Assembly: GCA_963575645.1 (NCBI GenBank)
Contig: OY754470.1
Location: 25,278,501-25,342,500, forward strand
DNA from: Xanthostigma xanthostigma
Lineage: Eukaryota; Arthropoda; Insecta; Raphidioptera; Raphidiidae
Direction: 5' to 3'
Length of the DNA: 64,000 bases
Each line of letters begins with the position of its first letter. The first letter of the stretch is position 1. Under the pieces are notes generated by a model that saw only the letters and a list, made by a program, of their open reading frames with translations, did no database searches and had not been told where the DNA came from. This document shows, in pieces, positions 54,208 through 64,000 of the stretch. The position numbers were made by a program, and so were the translations under genes.

Positions 54208-55595
54208 GACTATAATCAACAATACTTATTACTTATCAAAGATTTTTTTTATGTTTGCGAAATTTAAATCCAGGATTACTGGCCTAGAAAGTACTCAGTC
54301 ACAAAATGATAAAAAATATGTATATCAGTTACAATATGCATCTGAAAAATGACACTTCATTTGTAATTTTATACATTCTTGTACAGGACACAGTAGTCCC
54401 TTTTAGGAAACAAAATATCCTATCACAAAAAATGTAATGAGTTTTTTCAGGAAGTTGCGAAAAAGCTATTACGGCATAAAACACACGAATGGAATGGGTT
54501 ATGTATCTTCGTATTGAAATTGTATATCCGTAGTAAAGAAGAAATTTAAGTTCATATTTTACAAACGATAAAACAAAACAGCGTGCTGCTGCCAAGCCGC
54601 GATCCTCCCGGCTTCTCCACTGTATTAAAGAGGAATTTAAGTCACGTGGCATAACGCTGTGCTGTGTTTAAAACAAAACATCTTAAATATATCTTATAGT
54701 ACAGCTAGATGGAACATTTCTATATTTCTTTAATACTTGTTTGAAGCCAACATTTAAAGTACAACGAAATAAAATACTTTATTCAACACGCGTGAGTATA
54801 ATATATAATTTTGGGGCCCTGCTAAATTCGGGAGAAATAATAAATTACTTCATGTTGACGCGTAGAGTGCTAATAATGATCCGAAACTGTACGATAATGT
54901 ATTACTGCAAAGTTTCTGGACTAATGGGAACGCGGTAGCGATTTGTATATATGGAAACAGCATCGCAATTCAACGAAAGTCAGGGCCATCTTGTGTGCAT
55001 CGAGGGCGGTGGGTACGTCAATCAATGAAGTGATTTATTATTTTTCCCTCTTTTATCAGGACCCCGATTACATATTACTCGTGCTAGTTGAATAAAGTAT
55101 TATGTGCGACCATTGATCGAAGGAGAATATTCCACTCGCGTGTTACCACACTCGCTACGCTCGTGCGGCAAATTCACGCTCATGGAATCTTCTCATTCTC
55201 TCACTAGTCGCACAATATACTATTACTGATTGTAATTTCCATCTTCTGTTAAAACCATCTAATGTTCTGAAGAGCGTTGTGTGGCCTAGGCACACAATAT
55301 TTAAATTTCGATCTGTAGCATCTAAAGAGGGGACAATTAGCTTCAATTCAGCGCAAATTTTCTTCTTTTGGCGCGATATGAAATAGTGATCAGAGTGAGT
55401 TTTAAGCTCAAAATGTATAGGATGAAGTTGGCGACTGTAACATCAAAATTCACAGCACGAAGTTGCTCGCTTAACCTTACGTTTTGGACATTTTGTTGAT
55501 TATTGTGATTTTAAGCACGTTTACCAAAAAAATCGAAAATGTAAAATAGCGAACATGACAGATGTCAAGTGATGTTTTATTTCAAAACGAATGAA
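54208..55595. other. Non-coding stretch; one weak exon-like segment
   Basis: Mostly AT-rich. A GC-richer segment on the - strand at about 54564-54620 (WRSREDRGLAAARCFVLSF between ATACAG and GTAAAA) could be a small exon in phase with SASH exon Y, but this is weak. Nothing else recognised. Confidence 0.3.
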
Positions 55596-56004
55596 AATTA
55601 CATATATCTATATATATATAAAAATCTCGTGTCACAATTTTGGCCGCGCTAATCGCCGAAACCATTAAACCGATTTTAATGAAATTTAATAAATGTGTCT
55701 TGCTTGGTGGAACTTACGCTATAGGATTGTTTTTATTAAATATTTTGTACAAAAGTACGGTGTTCTGTAAAAAAACTGTTTTTGTAACACGTAACGACAT
55801 CTGATAGAATTTACTAAAAGCTATTAGTTCAGAAGCAAACAAAAACACTGTTTTAGTATCAAGTAGCGACATCTTATAGAATTCGCTGAAAGCTATTAGT
55901 TCAGGAGCAAATCTGGTAGCATTTGCTCAATGCTATTAGTTCAGACGCCGGGCCGCAAACGAAATACATTTCGCACCCGAGTGAAACCGGGACGGGCCGC
56001 TAGT
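55596..56004 (-). mobile_element. Short interspersed element with GGCCCGTCCCGG start
   Basis: On the - strand it starts ACTAGCGGCCCGTCCCGGTT (56004) and ends GAGATTTTTATATATATA. CTATTAGTTCAG recurs three times inside. The start resembles family T but the body and tail differ. Confidence 0.6.
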
Positions 56005-56122
56005 ATATATTTAAATTATAAATACAGTAGTGATTGATAGTTGAGTGTTGGTGATTATTTTGTTAGTTGTGACAAGATCTCACTCCTGATGGTTCATTAT
56101 TTTACGTCAAAATATTATTTAC

Positions 56123-56696
56123 TAGCGGTCCCGTCCGGTTTCACGCGGGTGTAAAAGAACGAATGGGGAAGGGAGGAACATGAGTACACACATCCATCTT
56201 AGTTTACCGAGATGAATGTTGTGACCAAATTTCATGATGTACGGAGTTACCGTTCAAAAGTTTTTGTCGATAAAAAGCAGTATTTAAACTTTTTTTAACT
56301 AATAATTTTTTTAAATTAATTAAATAAAATTAAAATAAATTTAAATGTAATATATACTCGCCCAACGTGGGGCTGGACCCACGACCCTGATATTGACAGT
56401 CGCATGCTCTACCGATTGAGCCACCTGAGGTTGTGTTCTCACAACGCTAATATGAGTATATCTAGTTAGTGCATTTCACATGAATAGAAGCTTATTTTTG
56501 AGATACATTTTGCAACATTTTTCATTAAAGCTCCGCTCCTAATGGTCGTAGCGTAATATTATACAGCCTATAGCCTTCCTCGATAAATGGGCTATCCAAC
56601 AAAAACATTTTTTTCAATTTGAACCAGTAGTTCCTGAGATTAGCGCGTTCAAACAAACAAACAAACTCTTCAGCTTTATATATTAGTATAGATAAG
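56123..56696 (+). mobile_element. Element family T carrying tRNA-Lys-like sequence (copy 2)
   Basis: Starts ACTAGCGGTCCCGTCCGGTT and ends TTTATATATTAGTATAGATA. It is shorter than copies 1 and 3 because of deletions before the tRNA-like block. TTTCACATGAATAGAAGCTT and later words are shared with copy 1. Confidence 0.75.
56360..56430 (-). pseudogene. Decayed tRNA-Lys-like sequence in family T copy 2
   Basis: CCTCAGGTGGCTCAATCGGT and GGGTCCAGCCCCACGTTGGG. The anticodon region reads CTGTCAA instead of CTCTTAA and the T-loop has lost a base pattern, so it is more decayed than copy 1. Confidence 0.65.
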
Positions 56697-57327
56697 CAAA
56701 TTAATATTTAGTATTTAATCACGCCAAAGAAGTATAAATTCTAGCGCACCTACACTTTTTAAGTCAAAAATATAATCGAAAACTTATAATAACGTTAGGT
56801 GTGAGAGAGGGGGCTTACTCTCTTATGAGTTCTACCTGCAAATAATCTTTTTATTGCTAAATACTTGAACTAAAAATTAATAAGTATTTGTAAACGACCA
56901 GAGTAAAAGTTGTATCCTACGGGAATTAGGGTTACAGCTGCACATTCGTCGGCGAGTATAAAAAAAATATGTAATAAAATATATGGAGCACGTCTTGGGG
57001 ACCATCGGGAATCGGGATGCACCACTTGCAGTTTCCCTGTGCCAGTTGTTATTAAGGTTATTTCATATACGTACGTGATTTCATTTCTGTATTTTCTGTA
57101 TAACTAAGGTGCTTTGCACACGGACAACTCTGTGACGCTACAAAATGTTTTGTTTTGCAGTTTGTGACGATCCGAACTGATCTAATGACAATCAAAAGTT
57201 CAGTCCATTGTCCAGCGCGTATTAGGCAATGGGATAATGGACTGAAATAACTGAATCTTTATATATATTATGATTAAGACTATAGAATCACAAACAGACG
57301 CGGCGGAGCGACTGTTTTATACATATT
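56697..57327. other. Non-coding stretch with one small hairpin
   Basis: AGTTCAGTCCATTGTCC and GGATAATGGACTGAAATAACT are inverted at about 57198-57252. Nothing else recognised. Confidence 0.35.
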
Positions 57328-57335
57328 ATAGATAG

Positions 57336-57961
57336 TAGTGATGTGTCCACACGACTCTTTATTGGGAGCTGACTCCGTACGCTCCGCTCACTAAAAAGAG
57401 TCGCTGAGAGGGAGTCGTTCAAAGGAGCGACACTAGACAGTACGCACTACACAACTGTGCAGACTGTAGAGGTGTGAACTGTCATCATACATGCTCAGGA
57501 GTCATATAGCATTGCACAGCACAATACACACACATTCAACTCTGAGCTCATTTTAATATGATTCTGATCTTATATTATTCGCATTTCGGATAAACTATAA
57601 AGTATATTAAAAAAAGCTGAACAATAATAAAGTTTATTGTTACAATATTATTATATTTTTGTCAACGACGTCAATGTGAATGGTTTAAGTCACTGTAAGC
57701 TTAGTACTATTACACTTACAGTGTCATTCGACATTAAATGACTCGGCCAAGATAACTCCGTAATTACGTGCAAAATTCATTAATGCCTCTGTGTTCTGTG
57801 CTGTGTGCGCTCTGTAAATGTGTGAATTCAACAGTACAGAACAGCTCAGCACAGAGCAATGGCGCTCGGAGTGAGTCATTCACAAAAAAAGAGCGACTCG
57901 CTCCGCTCCGAGAAGGGAGTCGTTCTTTATGAACGACTCGCTCAGGAGCGACAAACCACTA
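57336..57961. mobile_element. hAT MITE with perfect 8-bp target duplication
   Basis: Starts TAGTGATGTGTCCACACGAC and ends GGAGCGACAAACCACTA. ATAGATAG flanks both sides (57328-57335; 57962-57969). Many AGTCG/CGACT words lie within 120 bp of each end, as in hAT subterminal repeats. 626 bp, no transposase. Confidence 0.88.
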
Positions 57962-58009
57962 ATAGATAGATGTAAACATCGTCTTTAATAACCGTACATA
58001 CTTATCAAG

Positions 58010-58380
58010 CATAAACCTGCGCAGCACGGAACAAAAAACCTGCAGCTCGTGAAGCTGCCCATGTTATTTAACGGAATAGCGCGCATTAGATCTGCACCTG
58101 CAGCCAACAGCGACCGTCAGTCGATCGCCTGCAATGTCTCATTAGTCGTGCTGGACCAAGTTAGTGTGCTAGTGATGTGTCGGTTTCATTAATTAATTTG
58201 AATTGATAAAACTACTTAAAAACTGCACATTACGAAACCCATGCACTAAAATTTGCTGGTTTGTGCAGATAAAGTGCGCGACATCGTGCAAGTTGCAGGT
58301 TTGTGCTGTGCAGGTCGTGCAGGTTTATGCCTGACAAGTTTGCGCGGTCTATTACACTTAAAAATTGTTAAGTAAAGTAG
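58010..58380. repeat. Repeat rich in CCTGCA/TGCAGG, with inverted relation to 3.1 kb
   Basis: The right part (58205-58370) is the inverse of 3095-3235 (GTGCTGTGCAGG, TTTGCGCGGTCTATTA). The left part (58015-58120) has similar words in the other orientation (ATAAACCTGCGCAGCACGGA), so the two halves may be the ends of one element. Confidence 0.5.
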
Positions 58381-58839
58381 GTTCAAGTAAAATCTGGTTA
58401 CATTGAAATGTACTAAAAAGAGAAATTATTTTTATAAAAGCGTGGTCGTGGTCGAAAACTCTATTGGTGCAATATTATTCATCTCCGCCACTGATAGCCG
58501 CGTGACAGTGGTAAAGTATATCTGAGAAACAACAAAAATAACTGTAAAAGGACATTCTGTGGTTACCGCTGTACGATATTTATGATACGCCTTATTACCA
58601 CTGTCTATTTTTGTGAAATATGTAGTAATATTTTTTCGGCGAGCTTTTGAAACGTACCATATTTCCAGAGGGTGAATATATGGTTTATTATTTTTGATCT
58701 ATGGTATAGTTTTTATTGTTTCGTGATCAAATATAAATAAATATTATTTCTTGAAAAGTTAGTACATCCATAAAATACAGTAGTATTTATTTTTTTGAAA
58801 AAGGTCGACTTATAACGTCATAATTGTATTACCAAAGAG
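58381..58839. other. Non-coding stretch, nothing recognised
   Basis: AT-rich, no supported gene or shared repeat. Confidence 0.35.
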
Positions 58840-59300
58840 TACATTAATTCGGTACTCATAAAGCTCTCTGCATAGGAGGCTGGTTTTGCTGCTAGATTCC
58901 AAGCGTGCTGTGGGGCTGGATTTCGTGATGATTTTAATATACTGACTCCACACGATGCGTGTTTTGAAGCTGAATTTGTAGATAGCTTCGTGCGCGTGCA
59001 ATGACAGTTCGAATAATAACAAAAATGGACGATTATTCTCTCTGAACAGAACACACACTACGACGCCATGTTTTTTTATGACGTTTTCCCATGTCGACCA
59101 CATGACAAGATACTGTTTTCTGATTGGTTCTTGTTAAAATCCAACACAGAAACAAGCACGAAAATAGCCTCCATTCTAGTTTTGAAATCCAGCTTTTGTA
59201 ACTACACAGCGGAGCCCGCAGTGACGTAATTTCAATCCTCGCACCAGGCACAAGTTCCAGTAGTGATTCCAGCGGCAAAACCAGCCTCGTGTGAAGTAGT
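58840..59300. mobile_element. TIR element, family C (copy 2, diverged)
   Basis: GGAGGCTGGTTTTGCTGCTA at the left and AGCGGCAAAACCAGCCTCGT at the right are inverted. TGACAGTTCGAATA, ACGACGCCATG and TGATTGGTTCTTG match the interior of 13641-14084. Confidence 0.65.
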
Positions 59301-59310
59301 CTTTAGAAAA

Positions 59311-59916
59311 AAATTCCAGCCAATTGGGCGACGGGACCATTCCAACTTTAAAAATGTTGACATTTGATTATAATAAAGAAAATAAAATTTCTGATATCGC
59401 GTGAGGTGACGCGGGTAATGGCTAGTATTCAATATGATATTAACTATTCGTTGCCATGGTTACCTACATAGTATGTTCCACGTCATGTAAAAATTAATCA
59501 AAGCATGCCCAACTATAGTTTATTTCTGACAGATCCATAAAACATCATTTTTTTTATTTTCAAAATATTTTTGAAACTATAAAGTTTAGAAAAAAATTTT
59601 TTTAACAATACCATTATTATATAAAAAATACCGTTCTAGCATATTTATATCTCTTCTGCGCATGAGCCGATTTCCCCCAAAAACAATAGGGCTCTTCATA
59701 TTTGCATACCAAACATCCTTCCAAAATTTGGTTTCAATCCGCTCATCCGTTTGACCTGTATCGTGTTTCACAGACAAACAGGCGCACAGAGTTTTTCCAA
59801 AAATACGTTTTTTGGATTCGGGGACCTCAAAACGGAAAGATACTGTAAAATTTTATAAAAGTGATTTTCGACCTAAACTAGTACCATTCCCCACTTGTGG
59901 GTTGGAATGGTAAAAT
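59311..59916. mobile_element. Interspersed family H (copy 2, ~606 bp)
   Basis: Collinear with 39236-39912, including the terminal ACCATTCCCCAC/GGGTTGGAATGGT hairpin. It lacks about 70 bp found in copy 1 around 39540-39600. It directly follows family C copy 2. Confidence 0.7.
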
Positions 59917-59991
59917 AATGTTAGCCATCGTGGGACGCCTGGCAGATGTGAAACATAAATTTAAGAGAGATTCTAGTAACTAAATACTATG

Positions 59992-60137
59992 TTTCAAGCA
60001 GTCAGAGAACGGTAACAGAACCGTCACCGTCTTGCGCATTAGCTAAAACGAAACTGATTATATTGATTTTTGAGCTAGTCGTATGACAGTCTTGCGCAAT
60101 GACGGTTCTGTTACCGTTCTCAGACAACTTGTAACAG
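59992..60137. mobile_element. Palindromic MITE, family N (copy 3, diverged)
   Basis: AACGGTAACAGAACCGTCAC and mirror GACGGTTCTGTTACCGTT; the layout matches 5758-5905 but the central word is changed to TTGCGCA. Confidence 0.6.
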
Positions 60138-61089
60138 ACCTTAAATATCGTCCTGTAACTAAATTTTGACATAATCTAGTTGTCGCCTTTAACAAAAGCT
60201 TAATTATAATCCAACGCATATAGCAAGCGATCGTCAGCGCTGTCGAAATACTATTATCTATTATGTAGATGTCGCTTTCAGCTCAAGCTACGTTCAATCC
60301 AACGCGCACAAACGTAAGTCGTAACGTCCACCCATAAAACGCCGTCCCACAAAAGTGTCGTGCCAATTGCAAGGTTTCACTCCCAACCAAACGCGCCATT
60401 AGATGAGTCATATGAAACGAATCTACGTATGCAGTGATCGTTTTTCTCTGTCGAAAACAAACTGTACAGTATACTACACGCTACCGCTACCAGCTTCATT
60501 TCATGAATAGTGACGTCACACCAATGAAATGAAATGACGCTTGAATGCCACGTGAATAATAACAGAATTTTCTCAGTTTTTCAGGGTTAATCGTACAGCT
60601 CCCAGTCATAATTTCATATACGTCTGCAAATTTCCTGCAGCGTTTATTTGCTTTAGCGTAGATTTCGACGGATTTCTTATTTTGTGACGTCACGCTTAAC
60701 TCACGTTTTTCCTGTTTATGCTGTACCATTCGGTATGTGCAAACACGATGCTGTCTGTATATATATAGTATTCAGTCCGTTTTTTTGTTTTTTTATTGAA
60801 ACTCCAATCACTAAATGCACTCTCTCAGTGCCGAATCCTGCCCAGCATCCTCCCCCCAGCCGGTTGCTCTCTAGCCCGCCGTAGTTTTACTGTTCATCTA
60901 CAATTCCTGCCTGATTTCAACCAGTAAATCTCAATCTTCGAAATTACTTTTTATATCCTTCTGGTCTGCCTCTTTTTATAGTGACTGATGTTTTACTTAA
61001 ATGAGTTTTCAGACTGATTTGTAATATTACATCAGTTGAGTAGTCCAAAGAGAAAACACTCGTATAATATTCAACTCTATAACTAATAA
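60138..61089. other. Non-coding stretch with an unrecognised 77-codon frame
   Basis: A - strand frame at 60729-60496 encodes a basic N terminus and a Cys/Lys-rich middle (YAKANKRCRKFADVYEIM). No domain was recognised. It is bracketed by two GTGACGTCAC words (about 60510 and 60684). It may be a small remnant of an unknown element; no support for a host gene. Confidence 0.3.
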
Positions 61090-61141
61090 TATGTAGCTGC
61101 AGAACAACCAAAAGCAATTGAGTACTTCATAAATTTAGAAT

Positions 61142-61869
61142 CTATACTAATATATATAAAGCTGAAGAGTTTGTTTGTTTGTTTGGTTTAACGCGCTAAT
61201 CTCAGGAACTACTGATTCAAATTGAAAAAAAAATTGTTGGATAGCCCATTTATTGAGGAAGGCTATAGGCTCTATAATATCACGCTACAACTAATAGGAG
61301 CGGAGCATCAATGAAAAATGTTGCAAAATGTACCTCAAAATTAGCGTCTATATTCCAATATTAACGTCGTACATTCACAAGCTTGGCTAGCTCAGTCGGT
61401 AGAGTACGTGTCTCTTAATATCAGGGTCGTGGCCCGTGGGTTCGAGCCCCACTTTGGGAGAATATATTTTTAATTTTTTTTATTTTCTACATTACTTTCT
61501 TATATTTAAATTTATTTTAATTTTATTTACGACTAATTAAAATTAAATAAATCTAATTAATAGCTCATTTGAAAACTGTTACAACTAAGGTACCTACCTG
61601 TATAAAAATAATTTTCCTATATTGTTTTTAATTAAATATTTATTATATTTTATTAATTCCAGTAATTATTGATTTAAAAGAAATTTATTACTTAAAAGAG
61701 CATAAATACTGCTTTTTATCGACAAAAACTTTTGATCGGTAACTCCGATCATCATGAAATTTGAACACAACATTCATCTCGGTAAACTAAGACGCATGTA
61801 TGTACTCATGTCCCTCTCTTCCCCATACGTTCTTTTGCACCCGGGTAAAACCGAGCGGGACCGCTAGTT
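61142..61869 (-). mobile_element. Element family T carrying tRNA-Lys-like sequence (copy 3)
   Basis: On the - strand it starts ACTAGCGGTCCCGCTCGGTT (61869) and ends ATATATTAGTATAG (61142). It is inserted in family R, and comparison with 34590-34620 locates both boundaries. Confidence 0.8.
61381..61459 (+). pseudogene. tRNA-Lys(CTT)-like sequence with a 7-bp insertion
   Basis: GCTTGGCTAGCTCAGTCGGT, CTCTTAA loop and GGGTTCGAGCCCCACTTTGG. An extra GGCCCGT-like 7 bp before the T-arm breaks the fold. Closest of the three to a real tRNA-Lys in the 5' half. Confidence 0.75.
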
Positions 61870-62195
61870 CTTCATATTTAACCAATATTCAATGTTAGGA
61901 AATAATCTAATAAACACAATAAAAGCGACTGGTAGGTCACAAAACTCGAGTATGTTTTGTGTGGTAGATTTTTTTGCATTCTTACTGTTCTGCGCTTCGA
62001 TGCAACACATGAAACATCATCAGACACCCCCGGTGTACATCGTGCAACTGACCCACAAGTTATAGTGTGTTTTTAGATCGGCTTTGAGCTGCATTTACCG
62101 TCCGCACTTTAGTACAAATAACTATCTATCGCTGTCATATGATAGAAGTGTTCACTGAATCTGTCTTGTTCAGTCAACACCTTTGACGACTATGA

Positions 62196-63050
62196 CTCAG
62201 CGGAACGTGTCGACTGTCGGTACATATACATTATACACATCCCTATATTATTAAACGAGCTAATCTTGTATCTACCTATGTACATACCTATGTCCCTAAA
62301 TATTTTCTCGAAAACGGCCCTAACGATTTGGATGAAATTTACTGAAAAGGGATTTTGGGGGGCAAAAAATCGTTTTAGCTAGGTCTCATCTCTCGAAAAA
62401 ATCGTTTTCTTACAAATTTTATCATTATAAAAATCAATTTTTTGACGTATGAAAATACTTAAATATTGTAAGTAGGTTTTGGAATTTTATACAAACAATG
62501 AAACAATTGTTTTTAAAATATTATGACAGTTAATCTTTAATTACTATCCAAGTGAGACTTAAAATAAATACGTATTTGAATATCAGTATTTTATTTAACT
62601 TTCTGAGCAAAGCTCGGTCACCCAGGTACTACCTACGTGATAAGCTATTCAAATGATTTTTATAATTGAATGATTCATTCGAAATAATTCCTTCGCATAG
62701 TGTATCATAATAATAGCTGGTACGGTGCGTGAACGAAAGGTTGTTTTAAATCTCGAATGAATTTTGCTCTCGGTTTCGACTGTCAGTCTTGAGAGAGTCA
62801 CTTGTATTAAGTGCGTCATAGAGCAGACGCACATAAAAGACGTAAATAATAGTATTCAATAGGTAGGTACTATGCGAGTTCGATATGATCAGGATAACGA
62901 ATGAATTTAGCTCTAGTTTTCGATTGAAACTTGAGAGAGTTACCTGCCATCAGATTCATATAAAAGGCTAAGTAATCATATTCAATACTGTGAAACGCAA
63001 TCTGAGAGAGACAATGCAGTGTTTCAAAGAGTAAAGAAAGAGAGTAGTAT
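62196..63050. other. Non-coding stretch with a repeat fragment and a diverged duplication
   Basis: 62245-62345 contains CTATATTATTAAACGAGCTA and CGAAAACGGCCCTAACGATT, typical of the tail of insect retroposons. 62755-62830 and 62900-62985 are diverged copies of one another (GAATGAATTT..GCTCT, TTGAGAGAGT, CACATAAAAG / CATATAAAAGG). Confidence 0.4.
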
Positions 63051-63397
63051 ATTCGCTATGTGCAGCTGTTTGGAAGGGAGACGCTGAACGACCGTGCGCG
63101 CTTAGCGGCGAAAGCTGGCATTTTTACGGCATACGTACTGATATAAAATCAAAGGTAAAAATGACAAATCGTAAGTGCTGCATTATTAATTGTAATAATA
63201 CATCGAAAAATAGTGATGTTAGCTAATATTTTGAACTATTTGATGACAGTTTTTTAAACTTTAACTTTAATTTTTTCACATTTGATTGAAACATTAATTT
63301 TAACTCACTTTTTACTAGTTGTCCTATTTGACATAATGTGTGGGTTGGCCGGTCAATGTCGCTAGATGGCTCGACTTTGAAGTTGCACATAGCGAAT
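63051..63397 (+). mobile_element. TIR element with a THAP-like start codon region (possible P-element relative)
   Basis: ATTCGCTATGTGCA (63051-63064) is perfectly mirrored by TGCACATAGCGAAT (63384-63397). Inside, ATG at 63161 opens MTNRKCCIINCNNTSKNSD and a stop, which resembles the beginning of a THAP domain (Cys-x4-Cys near the N terminus). No 8-bp target duplication was seen. The P-superfamily link is an inference. Confidence 0.45.
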
Positions 63398-63920
63398 AAA
63401 TAATTTATTACTCGGGATTGTAGGTATAAAAATCATTCGAATGATTTTGAATAAGCTCTCGAAACATGTCGAGATATTTTAATAATCGAATAGAAAAGAG
63501 CTTGATTTCCATTAAAAAATTAAAATACTCTACATTTAGCTAGTACGAGTATCTAATTTAAGACAAATAAAAGTGTTGAAGTGCGGTTATATGGCCGTTT
63601 GATGTTGAAATTTCGCGTAAAGTAAAGCCGCAGTAATGAAGTTAGGAAAATGTGTACGTTCTCTCACTGTTAGACCGGAATCTGGATATAAGTATACATG
63701 CACGTCTATAATATAACTAGATATAAATTTACTTTGAGTCGGTGTGAAACATTTAGAAAATTCGTTACAAGTTTTTATATAAAAGAGTTATACATTTAAA
63801 TATTTTTGAAGTAAAACTTCTTTCCGCACGCTTGACTTGGAGCAAGCTGATGAATGCGTGACAAGAGATTTACGGAAGTTGAGAGGGAGATATAAGTTAG
63901 TGAAGATAGAAAGTGGTTGA
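63398..63920. other. Non-coding stretch, nothing recognised
   Basis: AT-rich, no supported frame. Confidence 0.35.
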
Positions 63921-64000
63921 CAAATACTTCACTGGCTAGTGGCGCCACCAGGTGGCCGAAACAAACACTTCACTGGTTAGTGGCGACATCAGGTGGCCGA
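63921..64000. repeat. Tandem repeat, 41-bp unit, cut by window end
   Basis: Two units: CACTTCACTGGTTAGTGGCG-type start and CAGGTGGCCGA end. The second is truncated by the window, so the array may continue. Confidence 0.75.

Larger units (their letters stand above)
61090..62195. repeat. Interspersed repeat, family R (copy 2, split by family T)
   Basis: CTGCAGAACAACCAAAAGCA at 61098 continues after the insertion as AATATTCAATGTTAGGAAAT (61887), CCCACAAGTTATAG and AGAAGTGTTCACTGAATCTG. The order matches 34560-34917. Confidence 0.7.

Noticed and set aside
54329..54652. 107-codon - strand frame as a gene
   Set aside because: No recognisable domain and largely AT-rich; only a 57-bp splice-bounded part is kept as a weak exon candidate.
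49984..61459. Functional tRNA-Lys genes
   Set aside because: Each of the three copies has mismatches or an insertion breaking a stem and lies inside a repeated element, so they are called tRNA-derived pseudogenes.

Overview
The window is eukaryotic, almost certainly insect and most likely lepidopteran. It is AT-rich, its genes are split by introns with GT/AG junctions, and it carries an RTE-type retroposon tail at about 15.77-16.23 kb of a kind I know from moth and butterfly genomes. The order-level call is recognition from memory, not a computed match.

Three protein genes can be supported. (1) The 3' end of LTN1 (listerin, the E3 ligase of ribosome-associated quality control) on the + strand at 405-2088: three exons ending in the C-terminal RING. 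(2) A two-exon FAM162/UPF0389 gene on the - strand (5520 to 4134), a small mitochondrial membrane protein convergent with LTN1. (3) Seven exons of a SASH-family SH3+SAM scaffold gene (SASH1/SAMSN1; I believe Drosophila SKIP is the fly homologue) on the - strand, 46683 to 32810. All its splice phases join in frame for 743 codons plus stop. Its 5' end is missing. No intact functional tRNA or rRNA gene was found.

The rest is a dense, nested field of mobile and repetitive DNA. 5.7-10.6 kb: a MITE, a ~459-bp long-period repeat, and a 120-bp satellite (15 units) with a CRE-like and two YY1/Pho-like motifs per unit. 11-26 kb: at least four long copies plus fragments of one large composite element ('X' here) in both orientations, carrying an inherited hAT MITE and later insertions (a TTAA-flanked palindrome, a PIF/Harbinger fragment), with other repeats between, including a deleted mariner and a pogo-like element. 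26-30 kb: nested palindromic elements. Inside the SASH gene: palindromic TTAA elements on both sides of one exon, a 588-bp fold-back element, a hAT MITE with a perfect 8-bp target duplication, and an inverted pair of elements carrying tRNA-like sequence. 47-64 kb (upstream of the last visible SASH exon): a Tigger-like MITE, paired ~720-bp elements, a large 811-bp palindrome, three copies of an element with an embedded tRNA-Lys-like sequence, a hAT MITE with a perfect 8-bp duplication, and a possible P/THAP remnant.

No new protein-coding system is apparent. The unusual content is structural: repeated palindromes with defined insertion footprints, a motif-bearing satellite with higher-order structure, and mobile elements that carry tRNA-like sequence.
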